Shown here in pieces: positions 9,576-19,116 of a DNA stretch of 64,000 nt. The translations under genes and the position numbers were made by a program. Location: NCBI RefSeq assembly GCF_027214025.1, contig NZ_JAPWHB010000002.1, positions 620,001 through 684,000 on the forward strand. The letters run 5' to 3'. Below the pieces are notes generated by a model that was not told where the DNA came from, did no database searches, and worked only from the letters and a program-made list of their open reading frames with translations. Each line of letters starts with the position of its first letter. The stretch's first letter is position 1. Source of the stretch: Parahoeflea alexandrii. GTDB lineage: Bacteria; Pseudomonadota; Alphaproteobacteria; Rhizobiales; Rhizobiaceae.

Positions 9576-11108
9576 ATGAATGACGCCGCCCGCAAGATAG
9601 AGCCGATTCCGGCCCGTGCCGAAAAAAGCCCGCTGTTTCGCGAGGCCCCGTCCAATATCGAGGCCGAACAGGCGCTGCTCGGCGCGATCCTGGTCAACAA
9701 TGACGCCTTTTACCGGGTGTCCGACTTCCTCAAGCCCGAACACTTCCAGGAACCGCTGCACCGCAAGATCTACGAGGTCGGCGGCGACATCATCCGCATG
9801 GGCAAGACCGCCAACCCGGTGACCATCAAGACCTTCCTGCCCGCCGACGCCAGGGTCGGCGACATGACGGTGGCGCAATATCTGGCGCGTCTCGCCACCG
9901 AAGCCGTCACCATCATCAACGCCGAGGACTACGGCCGCGCGATCTACGACCTGGCGCTGAGGCGCTCGCTGATCTCGATCGGCGAGGACATGGTCAACAT
10001 CGCCTTCGACGCCCCGCTCGACATGCCGCCCTCGACCCAGATCGAGGACGCCGAACGCCGCCTGTTCGAGCTCGCCGAGACCGGCCGCTACGACGGCGGC
10101 TTCCAGTCGTTCAACGACGCCGTGTCGCTGGCCATTGACATGGCCGGTGCCGCCTATCAGCGCGACGGCGGACTGTCGGGCATCTCCACCGGCATCTCCT
10201 CGCTCGATGCCCGCATGGGCGGCCTGCAGCATTCCGACTTGATCGTGCTTGCCGGACGTCCGGGCATGGGCAAGACGTCGCTTGCCACCAACATCGCCTT
10301 CAACATTGCCCAGGCCTACGAAGGCGAGGTGCAGGCCGACGGTTCGATGAAGGCCAGGAACGGCGGCGTCGTCGGCTTCTATTCGCTCGAAATGTCGTCC
10401 GAACAGCTCGCCACCCGTATCATTTCCGAGCAGACCGAGATCTCCTCGTCGAAGATCCGCCGCGGCGAGATTTCCGAAGCCGATTTCGAAAAGCTCGTCG
10501 GCTGCTCGCAGATGATGCAGAAGATCCCGCTCTACATCGACCAGACCGGCGGCATCTCCATTGCCCAATTGTCGGCCCGCGCCCGCCGCCTCAAGCGCCA
10601 GCGCGGCCTCGACGTTCTGGTCATCGACTATATCCAGCTGATGACCGGTTCGGGCAAGTCGAGCGACAACCGCGTGCAGGAAATCACCCAGATCACCACC
10701 GGTCTCAAGGCGCTCGGCAAGGAACTCAACGTTCCCATCATCGCCCTGTCGCAGCTGTCGCGTCAGGTGGAAAGCCGCGAGGACAAACGCCCGCAGCTCT
10801 CCGACTTGCGTGAGTCGGGCTCGATCGAGCAGGACGCCGACGTGGTGCTGTTCGTCTATCGCGAGGAATACTACGTCAAGAACGGCGAACCGCGCCGCTC
10901 GCCCGACGAGATCGTCGCCGACATCAAGACGCCGGAATACCTCGCCTGGGAAGAAAAGATGATGAAGGTCAAGGGCACCGCCGACGTCATCATCGCCAAG
11001 CAGCGCCACGGTCCCACGGGCACCGTGCAGTTGGGCTTCCAGGCGGAATTCACCCGGTTTGCCGATCTGGCGGACAACTCCTACAACCAATTTGTCCACG
11101 ACGAATAG
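9576..11108 (+). CDS. dnaB: Replicative DNA helicase DnaB
   Basis: A 510-residue hexameric helicase that unwinds DNA ahead of the replisome and recruits DnaG primase. The N-terminal domain begins PSNIEAEQALLGAILVNNDA. The RecA-like C-terminal domain has Walker A GRPGMGKTS (about residue 227), Walker B VLVIDYIQLM (about residue 347) and the QLSRQVESREDKRPQLSDLR stretch (about residue 390). The start MNDAARKIEP is chosen because an earlier TTG in frame adds only 14 residues without support. It heads the order dnaB-alr-radA-cvpA-purF, common in Rhizobiales. The alr gene starts 9 bases past the stop, so co-transcription is likely. Confidence 0.97.
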   Translation: MNDAARKIEPIPARAEKSPLFREAPSNIEAEQALLGAILVNNDAFYRVSDFLKPEHFQEPLHRKIYEVGGDIIRMGKTANPVTIKTFLPADARVGDMTVAQYLARLATEAVTIINAEDYGRAIYDLALRRSLISIGEDMVNIAFDAPLDMPPSTQIEDAERRLFELAETGRYDGGFQSFNDAVSLAIDMAGAAYQRDGGLSGISTGISSLDARMGGLQHSDLIVLAGRPGMGKTSLATNIAFNIAQAYEGEVQADGSMKARNGGVVGFYSLEMSSEQLATRIISEQTEISSSKIRRGEISEADFEKLVGCSQMMQKIPLYIDQTGGISIAQLSARARRLKRQRGLDVLVIDYIQLMTGSGKSSDNRVQEITQITTGLKALGKELNVPIIALSQLSRQVESREDKRPQLSDLRESGSIEQDADVVLFVYREEYYVKNGEPRRSPDEIVADIKTPEYLAWEEKMMKVKGTADVIIAKQRHGPTGTVQLGFQAEFTRFADLADNSYNQFVHDE

Positions 11109-11117
11109 GCTGGTGAT

Positions 11118-12251
11118 TTGGCCTCACTCCCGACAACGCTGGAACATGGCTCGGCATCTGCCACCACCACTCGTCTGAGCGTAGACCTGGGCGCGCTGGC
11201 GGAAAATTGGCGCACCATGCGTGATCTGTCGGGCAGCGCCCGATGCGGCGCGGCGGTCAAGGCCGACGCCTACGGCACCGGGGTCGACCGGGCCGCGCCG
11301 AGACTGGCGCGCGAGGGCTGCCGCGACTACTTTGTCGCCGACGCCAACGAAGGCGCGCGGCTCAGGCCACTGCTGCCGGAAGCGCGCATATTCATTCTGA
11401 ACGGGGTCTTCGAGGGATCTTTCGCCCAGACGCTGGCGCATGACCTCGTCCCGATCGTCAATTCGCCCGAACAGGCCGCCTTTTGGTGCGGCAATGCCGA
11501 CGGGCGGTCCTACGCGCTGCACGTCGACACCGGCATGAACCGCCTGGGGCTGACGCCGGAACAGGCGGTGCGCCATTCCGAAAGCAGCGCCCCCGCTCCC
11601 TGCCTGGTGATGAGCCATTTCGCCTGTGCCGACGAGCCCGGCCATCCGCTCAATGCCCGCCAGATGCAAGTCTTCTCCGGCATGCGCGATTGTTTTCCGG
11701 GAGTGGAAATGAGCCTTGCCAACTCGGCCGGCATCCATCTCGGGGCCGACGCCCATCACGATCTCACCCGCCCCGGCATCGCGCTCTATGGCGGCGAACC
11801 GGTGACCGGCGCCGTCACGCCGATGCGCCCGGTCGTCACCGCCGAGGCGCAGGTACTGACCGTCAGGCATGCCAAGGCGGGCCAGACGGTGAGCTATGGC
11901 GCCGCCCATACACTTACCCGTGACAGCCGCATTGCGGTCTGCGGCATAGGCTATGCCGACGGGTTCCACCGGTCGGCGTCGGGCGCCGGCGTGCCGCTCC
12001 GCTCCGCGGTACCCAAAGGGGCGTTCGGCGCGGTAGGCGGACTGCGTGTTCCGGTGATCGGCAAGATCACCATGGACCTGACCATGTTCGACGTCACCGA
12101 TCTGCCTGAAGGCTCAGTCAGCGCCGGCGACTGGATCGAGCTTCTCGGCTCCGCCATCTCGCTGCAGGATGCCGCCACGGCTGCCGGAACCATCGGCTAC
12201 GAGCTGCTCACCAGCCTCGGAAGACGCTACGCTCGCAGCTATCTGGACTGA
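11118..12251 (+). CDS. alr: Alanine racemase
   Basis: A 377-residue PLP enzyme making D-alanine for peptidoglycan. The PLP lysine is in AAVKADAYGTG (about residue 49), the substrate-region motif HVDTGMNRLG is about residue 135, and the second-base tyrosine is in GIGYADGFHRS (about residue 277). The C-terminal GKITMDLTMFDVT strand motif is present. The start is a TTG 9 bases after dnaB; a GTG four bases upstream is in another frame. Whether it is biosynthetic (Alr) or catabolic (DadX) is not certain, but the dnaB-radA setting favours the housekeeping gene. Confidence 0.94.
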   Translation: MASLPTTLEHGSASATTTRLSVDLGALAENWRTMRDLSGSARCGAAVKADAYGTGVDRAAPRLAREGCRDYFVADANEGARLRPLLPEARIFILNGVFEGSFAQTLAHDLVPIVNSPEQAAFWCGNADGRSYALHVDTGMNRLGLTPEQAVRHSESSAPAPCLVMSHFACADEPGHPLNARQMQVFSGMRDCFPGVEMSLANSAGIHLGADAHHDLTRPGIALYGGEPVTGAVTPMRPVVTAEAQVLTVRHAKAGQTVSYGAAHTLTRDSRIAVCGIGYADGFHRSASGAGVPLRSAVPKGAFGAVGGLRVPVIGKITMDLTMFDVTDLPEGSVSAGDWIELLGSAISLQDAATAAGTIGYELLTSLGRRYARSYLD

Positions 12252-12384
12252 TCCCGGCCAGACAGCGTCTCCCGCAACCAGATCCATCGGCTTTGATGAT
12301 GGCTCACTTGAAAAACAAGAACAAACAGTGGACAAACGCGCGTCTTCCTGACACACCATCCGCAACAGCAAGGGGATCCGAGAT

Positions 12385-13794
12385 TTGGCCAAGACACGCA
12401 CCCAGTTCATCTGTCAGTCCTGTGGCACGATCCATACCCGTTGGGCGGGCAAGTGCGACGGCTGTGGCGAATGGAACACCATTGTCGAGGACGATCCCAC
12501 CGGCGGCATCGGCGGCGGCCCGGGGACGGCGGCACGCAAGGGCCGCGCAGTGGCGCTGGCCAGCCTGTCCGGCGAAATAGAGGAAGCGCCGCGGATCTCG
12601 ACCCTGGTCAGCGAGCTCGACCGTGTCACAGGCGGCGGCTTCGTCCGCGGCTCGGCGGTGCTGGTGGGCGGCGATCCGGGCATCGGCAAGTCGACGCTGC
12701 TGATGCAGGCCGCAGCCGCACTCGCCCGCCAGGGCCACCGGGTGATCTATGTTTCGGGCGAAGAGGCCGTCGCCCAGGTACGATTGAGGGCGCAGCGGTT
12801 GGGCGCCGCCGACTCGGGCGTGCTGCTGGCGGCTGAAACCAATGTCGAGGACATCCTCGCCACCTTGGCCGAGGGCAAGCGTCCGGATTTTGTCATCATC
12901 GATTCGATCCAGACCCTGTGGAGCGACCTTGCAGGGTCGGCGCCGGGCACGGTGACCCAGGTGCGCACCGGCGTCCACGCCATGGTGCGCTACGCCAAGC
13001 AGACGGGCGCGGCCATGGTTCTGGTCGGCCACGTCACCAAGGACGGCCAGATCGCCGGCCCCCGCGTCGTCGAGCACATGGTCGATGCGGTTCTCTATTT
13101 CGAGGGCGACCGCGGCCACCACTACCGGATTCTCAGGACGGTCAAGAATCGCTTCGGCGCCACCGACGAGATCGGCGTCTTCGAAATGTCCGACAAGGGC
13201 CTGCGCGAGGTCGCCAACCCGTCCGAACTGTTCCTCGGCGAACGCAATGCCAAGGCCCCGGGTGCGGCGGTGTTCGCCGGCATCGAAGGCACCAGGCCGG
13301 TGCTGGTCGAGGTTCAGGCGCTGGTCGCCCCCTCGAGCCTCGGAACCCCGCGCCGCGCGGTGATCGGCTGGGATTCGGCGCGGCTGTCGATGATCCTCGC
13401 CGTGCTTGAGGCCCATTGCGGGGTGCGGCTTGGCAGTCACGACGTCTACCTCAACATCGCCGGCGGCTACCGCATCGCCGAGCCTGCGGCCGACCTGGCA
13501 GTGGCCGCGGCTCTGGTTTCCTCTCTCGCCGGGCTTGCCCTTCCCGCCGATTGCGTCTATTTCGGCGAAGTCAGCCTGTCGGGGGCCATCCGGCCGGTGG
13601 CGCAAACGGGTTTGAGGCTGAAGGAAGCCGAAAAACTGGGCTTCGCCAACGCGGTATTGCCATCGGGATCCGCCGACCTGCCATCCCGGTCCGGCGCTGG
13701 CCTGGCCCAGATGGAAGCACTGGCGGACCTGGTCGCGCGCATTGCCGGGTCCAAGGGTGCGGCTCTGACCGGAAGTGACGAGGACGAAAACTGA
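12385..13794 (+). CDS. radA: DNA repair protein RadA
   Basis: A 469-residue recombination ATPase that promotes branch migration. Parts in order: a four-cysteine zinc finger (CQSCGTIHTRWAGKCDGCGE, about residues 9-28), a RecA-like ATPase with Walker A GGDPGIGKST (about residue 95), the RadA-specific KNRFG motif (about residue 254) and a C-terminal Lon-like domain (about residues 290-450). The start is a TTG giving MAKTRTQFICQ, the usual RadA beginning. It lies 133 bases after alr with no clear terminator in between. Confidence 0.96.
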   Translation: MAKTRTQFICQSCGTIHTRWAGKCDGCGEWNTIVEDDPTGGIGGGPGTAARKGRAVALASLSGEIEEAPRISTLVSELDRVTGGGFVRGSAVLVGGDPGIGKSTLLMQAAAALARQGHRVIYVSGEEAVAQVRLRAQRLGAADSGVLLAAETNVEDILATLAEGKRPDFVIIDSIQTLWSDLAGSAPGTVTQVRTGVHAMVRYAKQTGAAMVLVGHVTKDGQIAGPRVVEHMVDAVLYFEGDRGHHYRILRTVKNRFGATDEIGVFEMSDKGLREVANPSELFLGERNAKAPGAAVFAGIEGTRPVLVEVQALVAPSSLGTPRRAVIGWDSARLSMILAVLEAHCGVRLGSHDVYLNIAGGYRIAEPAADLAVAAALVSSLAGLALPADCVYFGEVSLSGAIRPVAQTGLRLKEAEKLGFANAVLPSGSADLPSRSGAGLAQMEALADLVARIAGSKGAALTGSDEDEN

Positions 13795-13856
13795 ATTCAG
13801 CCTATCGGACGCCGCGGGCGGTACGGATAGGCAGAGCCTGAACGGAACGCGATTTC

Positions 13857-14417
13857 ATGCCTATTACCCTTCTTGACGGCATCCTGCTCGGCATCACGCT
13901 GTTTTCTGCGGTGCTTGCCATGGTTCGCGGATTTTCGCGCGAGGTTCTGGCCGTCGCCTCCTGGATCGCGGCCGCTGCCGCTGCCTATTTCCTCTATCCG
14001 CTGCTCACGCCGCTGGCGCTGAAATACACCTCGTCGGACAAGATCGCCATGATCGGCTCGGCCGCCGTGGTTTTCCTGATCGCGCTGATCCTGGTCTCCT
14101 ACATCACCATGCGGATTGCCGATTTCATCATCGACAGCCGCATCGGCGCGCTCGACCGCACGCTCGGCTTCGTCTTTGGCGCAGCCCGCGGCGTGCTGCT
14201 GGTCGTCGTCGCCATGCTGTTCTTCAACTGGCTGGTGGCCACGCCGAAGCAGCCGGAATGGGTGGTGACGGCAAAATCCAAGCCGATGCTTGATTCGCTG
14301 GGCGCCAAGCTGGTCAACATGCTTCCCGATGATGCCGATGCAACGATCCTCGAACGCCTGCGCGGCGGCGGTTCGGAAGAACCGGGATCCGATGCGGCGC
14401 CCGCCACCAGCGGATAA
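13857..14417 (+). CDS. cvpA: Colicin V production family membrane protein CvpA
   Basis: A 186-residue inner-membrane protein with four hydrophobic segments in about the first 125 residues, starting MPITLLDGILLGITLFSAVL and including GFSREVLAVASWIAAAAAAY and LGFVFGAARGVLLVVVAML, the CvpA pattern. In other bacteria it supports envelope homeostasis; the molecular role is unclear. It lies 62 bases after radA and 52 before purF. The radA-cvpA-purF order is typical of this lineage. Confidence 0.93.
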   Translation: MPITLLDGILLGITLFSAVLAMVRGFSREVLAVASWIAAAAAAYFLYPLLTPLALKYTSSDKIAMIGSAAVVFLIALILVSYITMRIADFIIDSRIGALDRTLGFVFGAARGVLLVVVAMLFFNWLVATPKQPEWVVTAKSKPMLDSLGAKLVNMLPDDADATILERLRGGGSEEPGSDAAPATSG

Positions 14418-14469
14418 TGATTTCCAGCCGGGATCCATCCGGCAGGTCTATATGAAGGGTTCGACGCCG

Positions 14470-15936
14470 ATGACAGACAGTGGCTTGAAACCGGTCGACA
14501 ACGAAGCAGATGACTTCCATGACGAGTGCGGTGTGTTCGGCATCTTCGGGAAATCCGATGCGGCCGCCGTTGTAACCCTGGGCCTGCATGCGCTTCAGCA
14601 TCGCGGCCAGGAAGCCGCCGGCATCGTTGCCTTCGACGGCCAGCAGTTTTCCGTCGAACGCCATGTCGGCCTGATTGGCGACACCTTCACCAAGCGCTCG
14701 GTCATGGACCGGCTGCCCGGTGACCGCGCCATCGGCCACACTCGCTATTCCACCACCGGCGGCGAGGGCCTGCGCAACGTTCAGCCGTTCTTTGCCGAAT
14801 TCGCCGGCGGCGGCTTTGCCATCGCCCACAATGGCAACATCACCAATGCGCTCACCGTTCAGCGCGAATTGCAGAACCGTGGCTCGATCTTCTCGTCCAC
14901 CTCCGACACCGAAACCATCCTGCATCTGATCGCCGTCAGCGAGAAGACCCGGATCGTGCCGAAATTCATCGACGCGCTGTCCCGGCTCGAAGGCGCCTAT
15001 TCGCTGGTCGGACTGTCTGAGAAGAAGATGATTGGCGCCCGTGACCCGCTCGGAATCCGGCCGCTGTGCATCGGCGACCTCGATGGCGCCTATGTGCTGG
15101 CCTCGGAAACCTGCGCCCTCGACATCATCGGCGCCCGCTTTGTCCGCGATGTCCAGCCCGGCGAAGTCGTGGTCATCACCGACAAGGGCATCGAGAGCCA
15201 TTTCCCCTTCGAGAAGCAGTCGCCGCGCCTCTGCATCTTCGAATATGTCTATTTTGCCCGGCCGGACTCGACCATCGAGAACCGCAATGTCTACGAGGCG
15301 CGCAAGAAGATCGGCGAGGAACTGGCCAAGGAATGTCCGGTCGACGCCGACGTCATCATCCCGGTTCCCGATTCGGGCACACCGGCGGCCATCGGCTTTG
15401 CCCAGCAGGCAGGCTTGCCGTTCGAACTCGGCATCATCCGCAATCACTATGTCGGACGAACCTTCATCCAGCCGACCTCGGCCATTCGCCACATGGGCGT
15501 CAAGCTCAAGCTCAATCCCAACAAGAACATGATCGAGGGCAAGCGCGTGGTGCTGGTCGATGATTCCATCGTCCGCGGCACCACCAGCCAGAAGATCGTC
15601 AAGCTGGTGCGCGAAGCCGGGGCCCGGGAAGTGCACATGCGCATCGCCTCGCCGCCGACCATGTCTTCGTGCTTCTATGGCGTCGACACGCCCGAGAAGT
15701 CCAAGCTCCTGGCCTCGCGCATGTCTGTGGGCGCCATGGCCGACTTCATCCGGGTCGACAGCCTCGGTTTCGTCTCGATCGACGGCCTCTACCGCGCCGT
15801 GCGCGAGCCGGGCCGCAATGCCGAATGCCCGCAGTTCTGCGATGCCTGCTTTACCGGCGAGTACCCGACGACGCTCACCGATCAGGGCGATCAGGGCAAT
15901 GTCCGCAGCCTGTCGCTGCTGGCCAACAACGGATAG
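14470..15936 (+). CDS. purF: Amidophosphoribosyltransferase PurF
   Basis: A 488-residue enzyme for the first committed step of purine synthesis, converting PRPP and glutamine to phosphoribosylamine. The class II glutaminase nucleophile is the Cys in DECGVFGIFG (about residue 20), after a short propeptide removed on maturation. The PRPP loop VVLVDDSIVRGTT is about residue 360. I chose the ATG at 14470, which has AAGGG at a suitable distance; ATG 14452 is possible. A longer in-frame extension overlaps the end of cvpA and is rejected. An SDR gene follows 9 bases later. Confidence 0.96.
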   Translation: MTDSGLKPVDNEADDFHDECGVFGIFGKSDAAAVVTLGLHALQHRGQEAAGIVAFDGQQFSVERHVGLIGDTFTKRSVMDRLPGDRAIGHTRYSTTGGEGLRNVQPFFAEFAGGGFAIAHNGNITNALTVQRELQNRGSIFSSTSDTETILHLIAVSEKTRIVPKFIDALSRLEGAYSLVGLSEKKMIGARDPLGIRPLCIGDLDGAYVLASETCALDIIGARFVRDVQPGEVVVITDKGIESHFPFEKQSPRLCIFEYVYFARPDSTIENRNVYEARKKIGEELAKECPVDADVIIPVPDSGTPAAIGFAQQAGLPFELGIIRNHYVGRTFIQPTSAIRHMGVKLKLNPNKNMIEGKRVVLVDDSIVRGTTSQKIVKLVREAGAREVHMRIASPPTMSSCFYGVDTPEKSKLLASRMSVGAMADFIRVDSLGFVSIDGLYRAVREPGRNAECPQFCDACFTGEYPTTLTDQGDQGNVRSLSLLANNG

Positions 15937-15945
15937 TTATTCTCC

Positions 15946-16683
15946 ATGACTTCTCTTCAAGGACGCATCGCGCTCGTCACCGGCGCTTCCCGGGGCATTG
16001 GCTACTTCACCGCGCTGGCGCTGGCCAAGCAGGGCGCGCACGTGATCGCCGTGGCCCGCACCACAGGCGGCCTTGAGGAACTCGATGACGCCATCCAGGC
16101 CGCGGGCGGCAGCGCCACGCTGGTGCCGATGGACTTGACCGACATGCCGGCCATCGACCGGCTCGGCGGAGCCATCAGCGAGCGCTGGGGCAAGCTCGAC
16201 ATCCTCGTCGCCAATGCCGGCGTACTCGGCACCATTTCCCCCGTCGCCCATGTCGAGGCCAAGGTGTTCGACAAGGTCATGGCGGTCAATGTCACCGCCA
16301 CCTGGCGGGTGATCCGCTCGGTCGAGCCGCTGCTGGTAAAATCCGACGCCGGCCGAGCGCTGATCCTGTCGTCAGGCGTCGCCCACTCCGCGCGCGCCTT
16401 CTGGGGCCCTTACGCGGCCTCCAAGGCCGCCGTCGAGACCCTGGCCCGGGTATGGGCCGCGGAAATGGAAAAGACCGCGCTCAAGATCAATTCCATCGAT
16501 CCGGGCGCCACCCGCACGGCGATGCGGGCGCAGGCCATGCCCGGCGAGAACCCCGACACCCTGCCTCACCCGTCCGAAGTCGCGGAAAAGCTGGTGCCGC
16601 TGTGCGGACCGGACTGCACCGAGACCGGCAAGCTGTTCCGGGTCACCGAGAACCGCTTCTTCGACTACCGTCTGCCCGAATAA
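15946..16683 (+). CDS. Short-chain dehydrogenase/reductase
   Basis: A 245-residue Rossmann oxidoreductase. The cofactor motif TGASRGIGYF is about residue 13, the NAG-type motif VANAGVLGTI about residue 86, and the catalytic Ser and YxxxK are in LILSSGVAH and YAASKAAVETL (about residues 140-158). The substrate is unknown. It directly follows purF by 9 bases, a conserved neighbour pair in Rhizobiales, and probably shares its transcript. Confidence 0.9.
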   Translation: MTSLQGRIALVTGASRGIGYFTALALAKQGAHVIAVARTTGGLEELDDAIQAAGGSATLVPMDLTDMPAIDRLGGAISERWGKLDILVANAGVLGTISPVAHVEAKVFDKVMAVNVTATWRVIRSVEPLLVKSDAGRALILSSGVAHSARAFWGPYAASKAAVETLARVWAAEMEKTALKINSIDPGATRTAMRAQAMPGENPDTLPHPSEVAEKLVPLCGPDCTETGKLFRVTENRFFDYRLPE

Positions 16684-16789
16684 GGGCTGCGGCGCCTCCA
16701 CCGAACCATCAAATCTGTTTCATTCGCGCAAGATCGGTTCTAGGCTTGCGGGCGGGAGCTTTCGCCCGGTTCATAGGTGAACCATCTTC

Positions 16790-19054
16790 ATGGACCGGCG
16801 GGCATGGAGGAGGTTGTTCATGGCGGGCTTTGCGGCAACGCTGGTCATCATAGTGTTGGGAGCCGGCTTGCTGGCGGCTCTAAAACTTGCGCGTCAACGC
16901 AATTCCGGGCTGGCGCAGGCCATCGCCCTGGTCAAGCTCCGGACACTCTTCCGGCTTCGCCTTCCCGATCAGCAACCGGGCTCCGCCGCGCCGCACGGTC
17001 CCGTTGTCCACGTCTACCCGCGCCAGTCGGGCCTTGACGCCGCCGTTCTCTGGTCGGCGCTCGACCGGAACTGCCTGTATGTGCTGCACCCGGACGACCA
17101 GCGCTCGCTGATCCTCTTCGGCATGCGCCTGTTCGCCCGCACCGCGCATGAAGGTGACACCGCTGCCATCGAGGCCGCCCTGGCCGCCGGCCAGCCGGTC
17201 GCCGTGCCCTGCCCCGCCGATGCCGAGCCCGCCACCGAGACTCTGGCGGCCTACAGGGCCCTGGCGGCGCTCGCGCGCAAACACGGTGCGGTGATGCGCG
17301 CCATGCATGTGCGCGGGTCGCGGTTTACCCTCTGGTCGGCCTATCGGCGGTCCGAGGCGCCGCGGCATCTGTTGCCGCACTTGAAACTGGCGCAATCGGA
17401 TCTGCTCGATTTCGACGATGTCAGCCCGGCCAGGAATGGTGCGACCGCGCCGCGCGACGAGGACCGGGTGCACGACCTGCTGGCCGAGGCACGTCTTGCC
17501 AGCAACGATCTCGATCGCGGCCTGTTCCTGGCGTTTCGCGACGCCGCCGACCGCTACCGCAAGGCCGGCGCCGTGCTCGAAGACGCGCTCGGCGGCAAGC
17601 TGACCTACAAGCAGATGCTGATCGGCGCCCGGGTGCTGGGCGCACGGTTCGCGGCAATCAGCCAGCCCGGCGAGGCGCTGGGCGTCATGCTGCCCAACGC
17701 CAACGCGGCAATCGTCACCTTTCTGGCGCTGCAATCCGCCGGGCGGGTCGCGGCCATGCTCAACTACACCGCCGGCCCCGCGGCCCTGGTCTCGGCCCTG
17801 TCGACGGCAAAGATCCGCACCGTGCTCGCCAGCCGCGCCTTTGTCGAAAAGGCCGGCCTCGAGGCGCAGGTCAGCGCCATTGAGAAGGCCGGCGTCACCA
17901 TCATCTGGCTCGAGGAGCTGCGCGAAAGCGTCTCCCGGAAGGAAAAGGCGACCGCTTTCCTCAACTGGCGCAGGCCGTTACGGCCGGTTGAAGCCGGCGA
18001 TCCGGCCGTCATCCTGTTCACCTCGGGCTCCGAGGGCACGCCCAAGGGCGTTGTGCTGTCTCACCGCAACATTCACGCCAACGCGGCCCAGGCCGAAGCC
18101 CGCATCGACATCTCGGTCAGGGACAAGCTGTTCAACGTGCTGCCGGTGTTCCATTGCTTCGGGCTGACCGGCGGCGCCATATTGCCGCTGCTTTATGGCG
18201 TCCGGCTGTTTCTCTACCCCTCGCCGCTGCATTACCGGATCATCCCGGCGGTGGCCCGCGAGGTCAAACCCTCGATCATGTTCGGCACCGACACGTTCCT
18301 CGCCGGCTATGCGCGCACCGCCAAGGACACCGACTTTTCAAGCCTCCGGCTGATCGTGGCGGGTGCGGAAGCCGTCCGCGCCGAGACCAGGCGGATCTAC
18401 CGGGAGCGGTTCGGCGCCACCATCATCGAGGGCTTCGGCATGACCGAGACCGCACCGGTCGCGGCCGTCAATTCCGGCAGCCACAACAAGGACGGAACCG
18501 TTGGCCGCCTGCTACCGGCCATGGCGATGCGGCTCGAGCCGGTGGAAGGCATCAACGATGCCGGCAGGCTGTTCGTCTCCGGCCCCAATGTCATGCTCGG
18601 CTACATGCTGGCCTCCAACCCCGGCGTGCTGCAGCCGCTTGCCGATGGCTGGCACGATTCCGGCGACATCGTCGCCGTCGACGAGGATGGCTACATCGCC
18701 ATAAGGGGACGCGCGAAACGCTTTGCCAAGATCGCCGGTGAAATGATTTCGCTCGGCGCCATCGAGCTGATGGTCCAGCAGCTCTGGCCGGAGGATTTTC
18801 ACGCCGCCGTCGCCGTTGCCGACACCCGCAAGGGCGAGCGCATCGTGCTGGTCACTACCAGGATGCCGGCGCTGCGCGACGAGTTGCGCGAATATTCCCG
18901 CCGCTACGGCGCCACCGATCTGATGGTGCCCGCGGCAATCGTCAACGTTCCGGAAATTCCGCTGCTTGGCTCAGGCAAGACCGACTACGTGACCGCGCAG
19001 AAGATCGCCGACGAATGGATCAAAACGCACCGCACCGACAGCGCCGCGGGATAA
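16790..19054 (+). CDS. Aas-like acyl-ACP synthetase with degenerate acyltransferase domain
   Basis: A 754-residue protein. A membrane segment (about residues 10-32) is followed by a region aligning from memory with the PlsC half of E. coli Aas (about 70-215), then an AMP-forming synthetase (about 240-745) closely like Aas, with P-loop FTSGSEGTPKGVVLSHRN (about residue 410), EGFGMTETAPV, SGPNVMLGYML and RAKRFAKIAGEMISL. Aas reacylates lysophosphatidylethanolamine using acyl-ACP. Here the HX4D acyltransferase motif is gone: Arg78 stands where the His should be (RQSGLD), and the PEGR motif reads PADA. The acyltransferase half is therefore probably inactive, leaving an acyl-ACP or acyl-CoA synthetase. 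An AGGTGA ribosome site supports the start. It converges on pssA. Confidence 0.88.
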   Translation: MDRRAWRRLFMAGFAATLVIIVLGAGLLAALKLARQRNSGLAQAIALVKLRTLFRLRLPDQQPGSAAPHGPVVHVYPRQSGLDAAVLWSALDRNCLYVLHPDDQRSLILFGMRLFARTAHEGDTAAIEAALAAGQPVAVPCPADAEPATETLAAYRALAALARKHGAVMRAMHVRGSRFTLWSAYRRSEAPRHLLPHLKLAQSDLLDFDDVSPARNGATAPRDEDRVHDLLAEARLASNDLDRGLFLAFRDAADRYRKAGAVLEDALGGKLTYKQMLIGARVLGARFAAISQPGEALGVMLPNANAAIVTFLALQSAGRVAAMLNYTAGPAALVSALSTAKIRTVLASRAFVEKAGLEAQVSAIEKAGVTIIWLEELRESVSRKEKATAFLNWRRPLRPVEAGDPAVILFTSGSEGTPKGVVLSHRNIHANAAQAEARIDISVRDKLFNVLPVFHCFGLTGGAILPLLYGVRLFLYPSPLHYRIIPAVAREVKPSIMFGTDTFLAGYARTAKDTDFSSLRLIVAGAEAVRAETRRIYRERFGATIIEGFGMTETAPVAAVNSGSHNKDGTVGRLLPAMAMRLEPVEGINDAGRLFVSGPNVMLGYMLASNPGVLQPLADGWHDSGDIVAVDEDGYIAIRGRAKRFAKIAGEMISLGAIELMVQQLWPEDFHAAVAVADTRKGERIVLVTTRMPALRDELREYSRRYGATDLMVPAAIVNVPEIPLLGSGKTDYVTAQKIADEWIKTHRTDSAAG

Positions 19055-19055
19055 G

Positions 19056-19081
19056 TCTTCCCCTCGGTCCCGCAGGGAAGA
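19056..19081. terminator. Possible convergent hairpin
   Basis: Seven-base arms TCTTCCC and GGGAAGA with a 12-base loop lie right after the aas-like stop and before the end of pssA on the other strand. No T-tract follows, so termination is only a possibility. Confidence 0.3.
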
Positions 19082-19116
19082 GACCGGCGGCGCGTCACAC
19101 GATCTGACTTTCCCGG

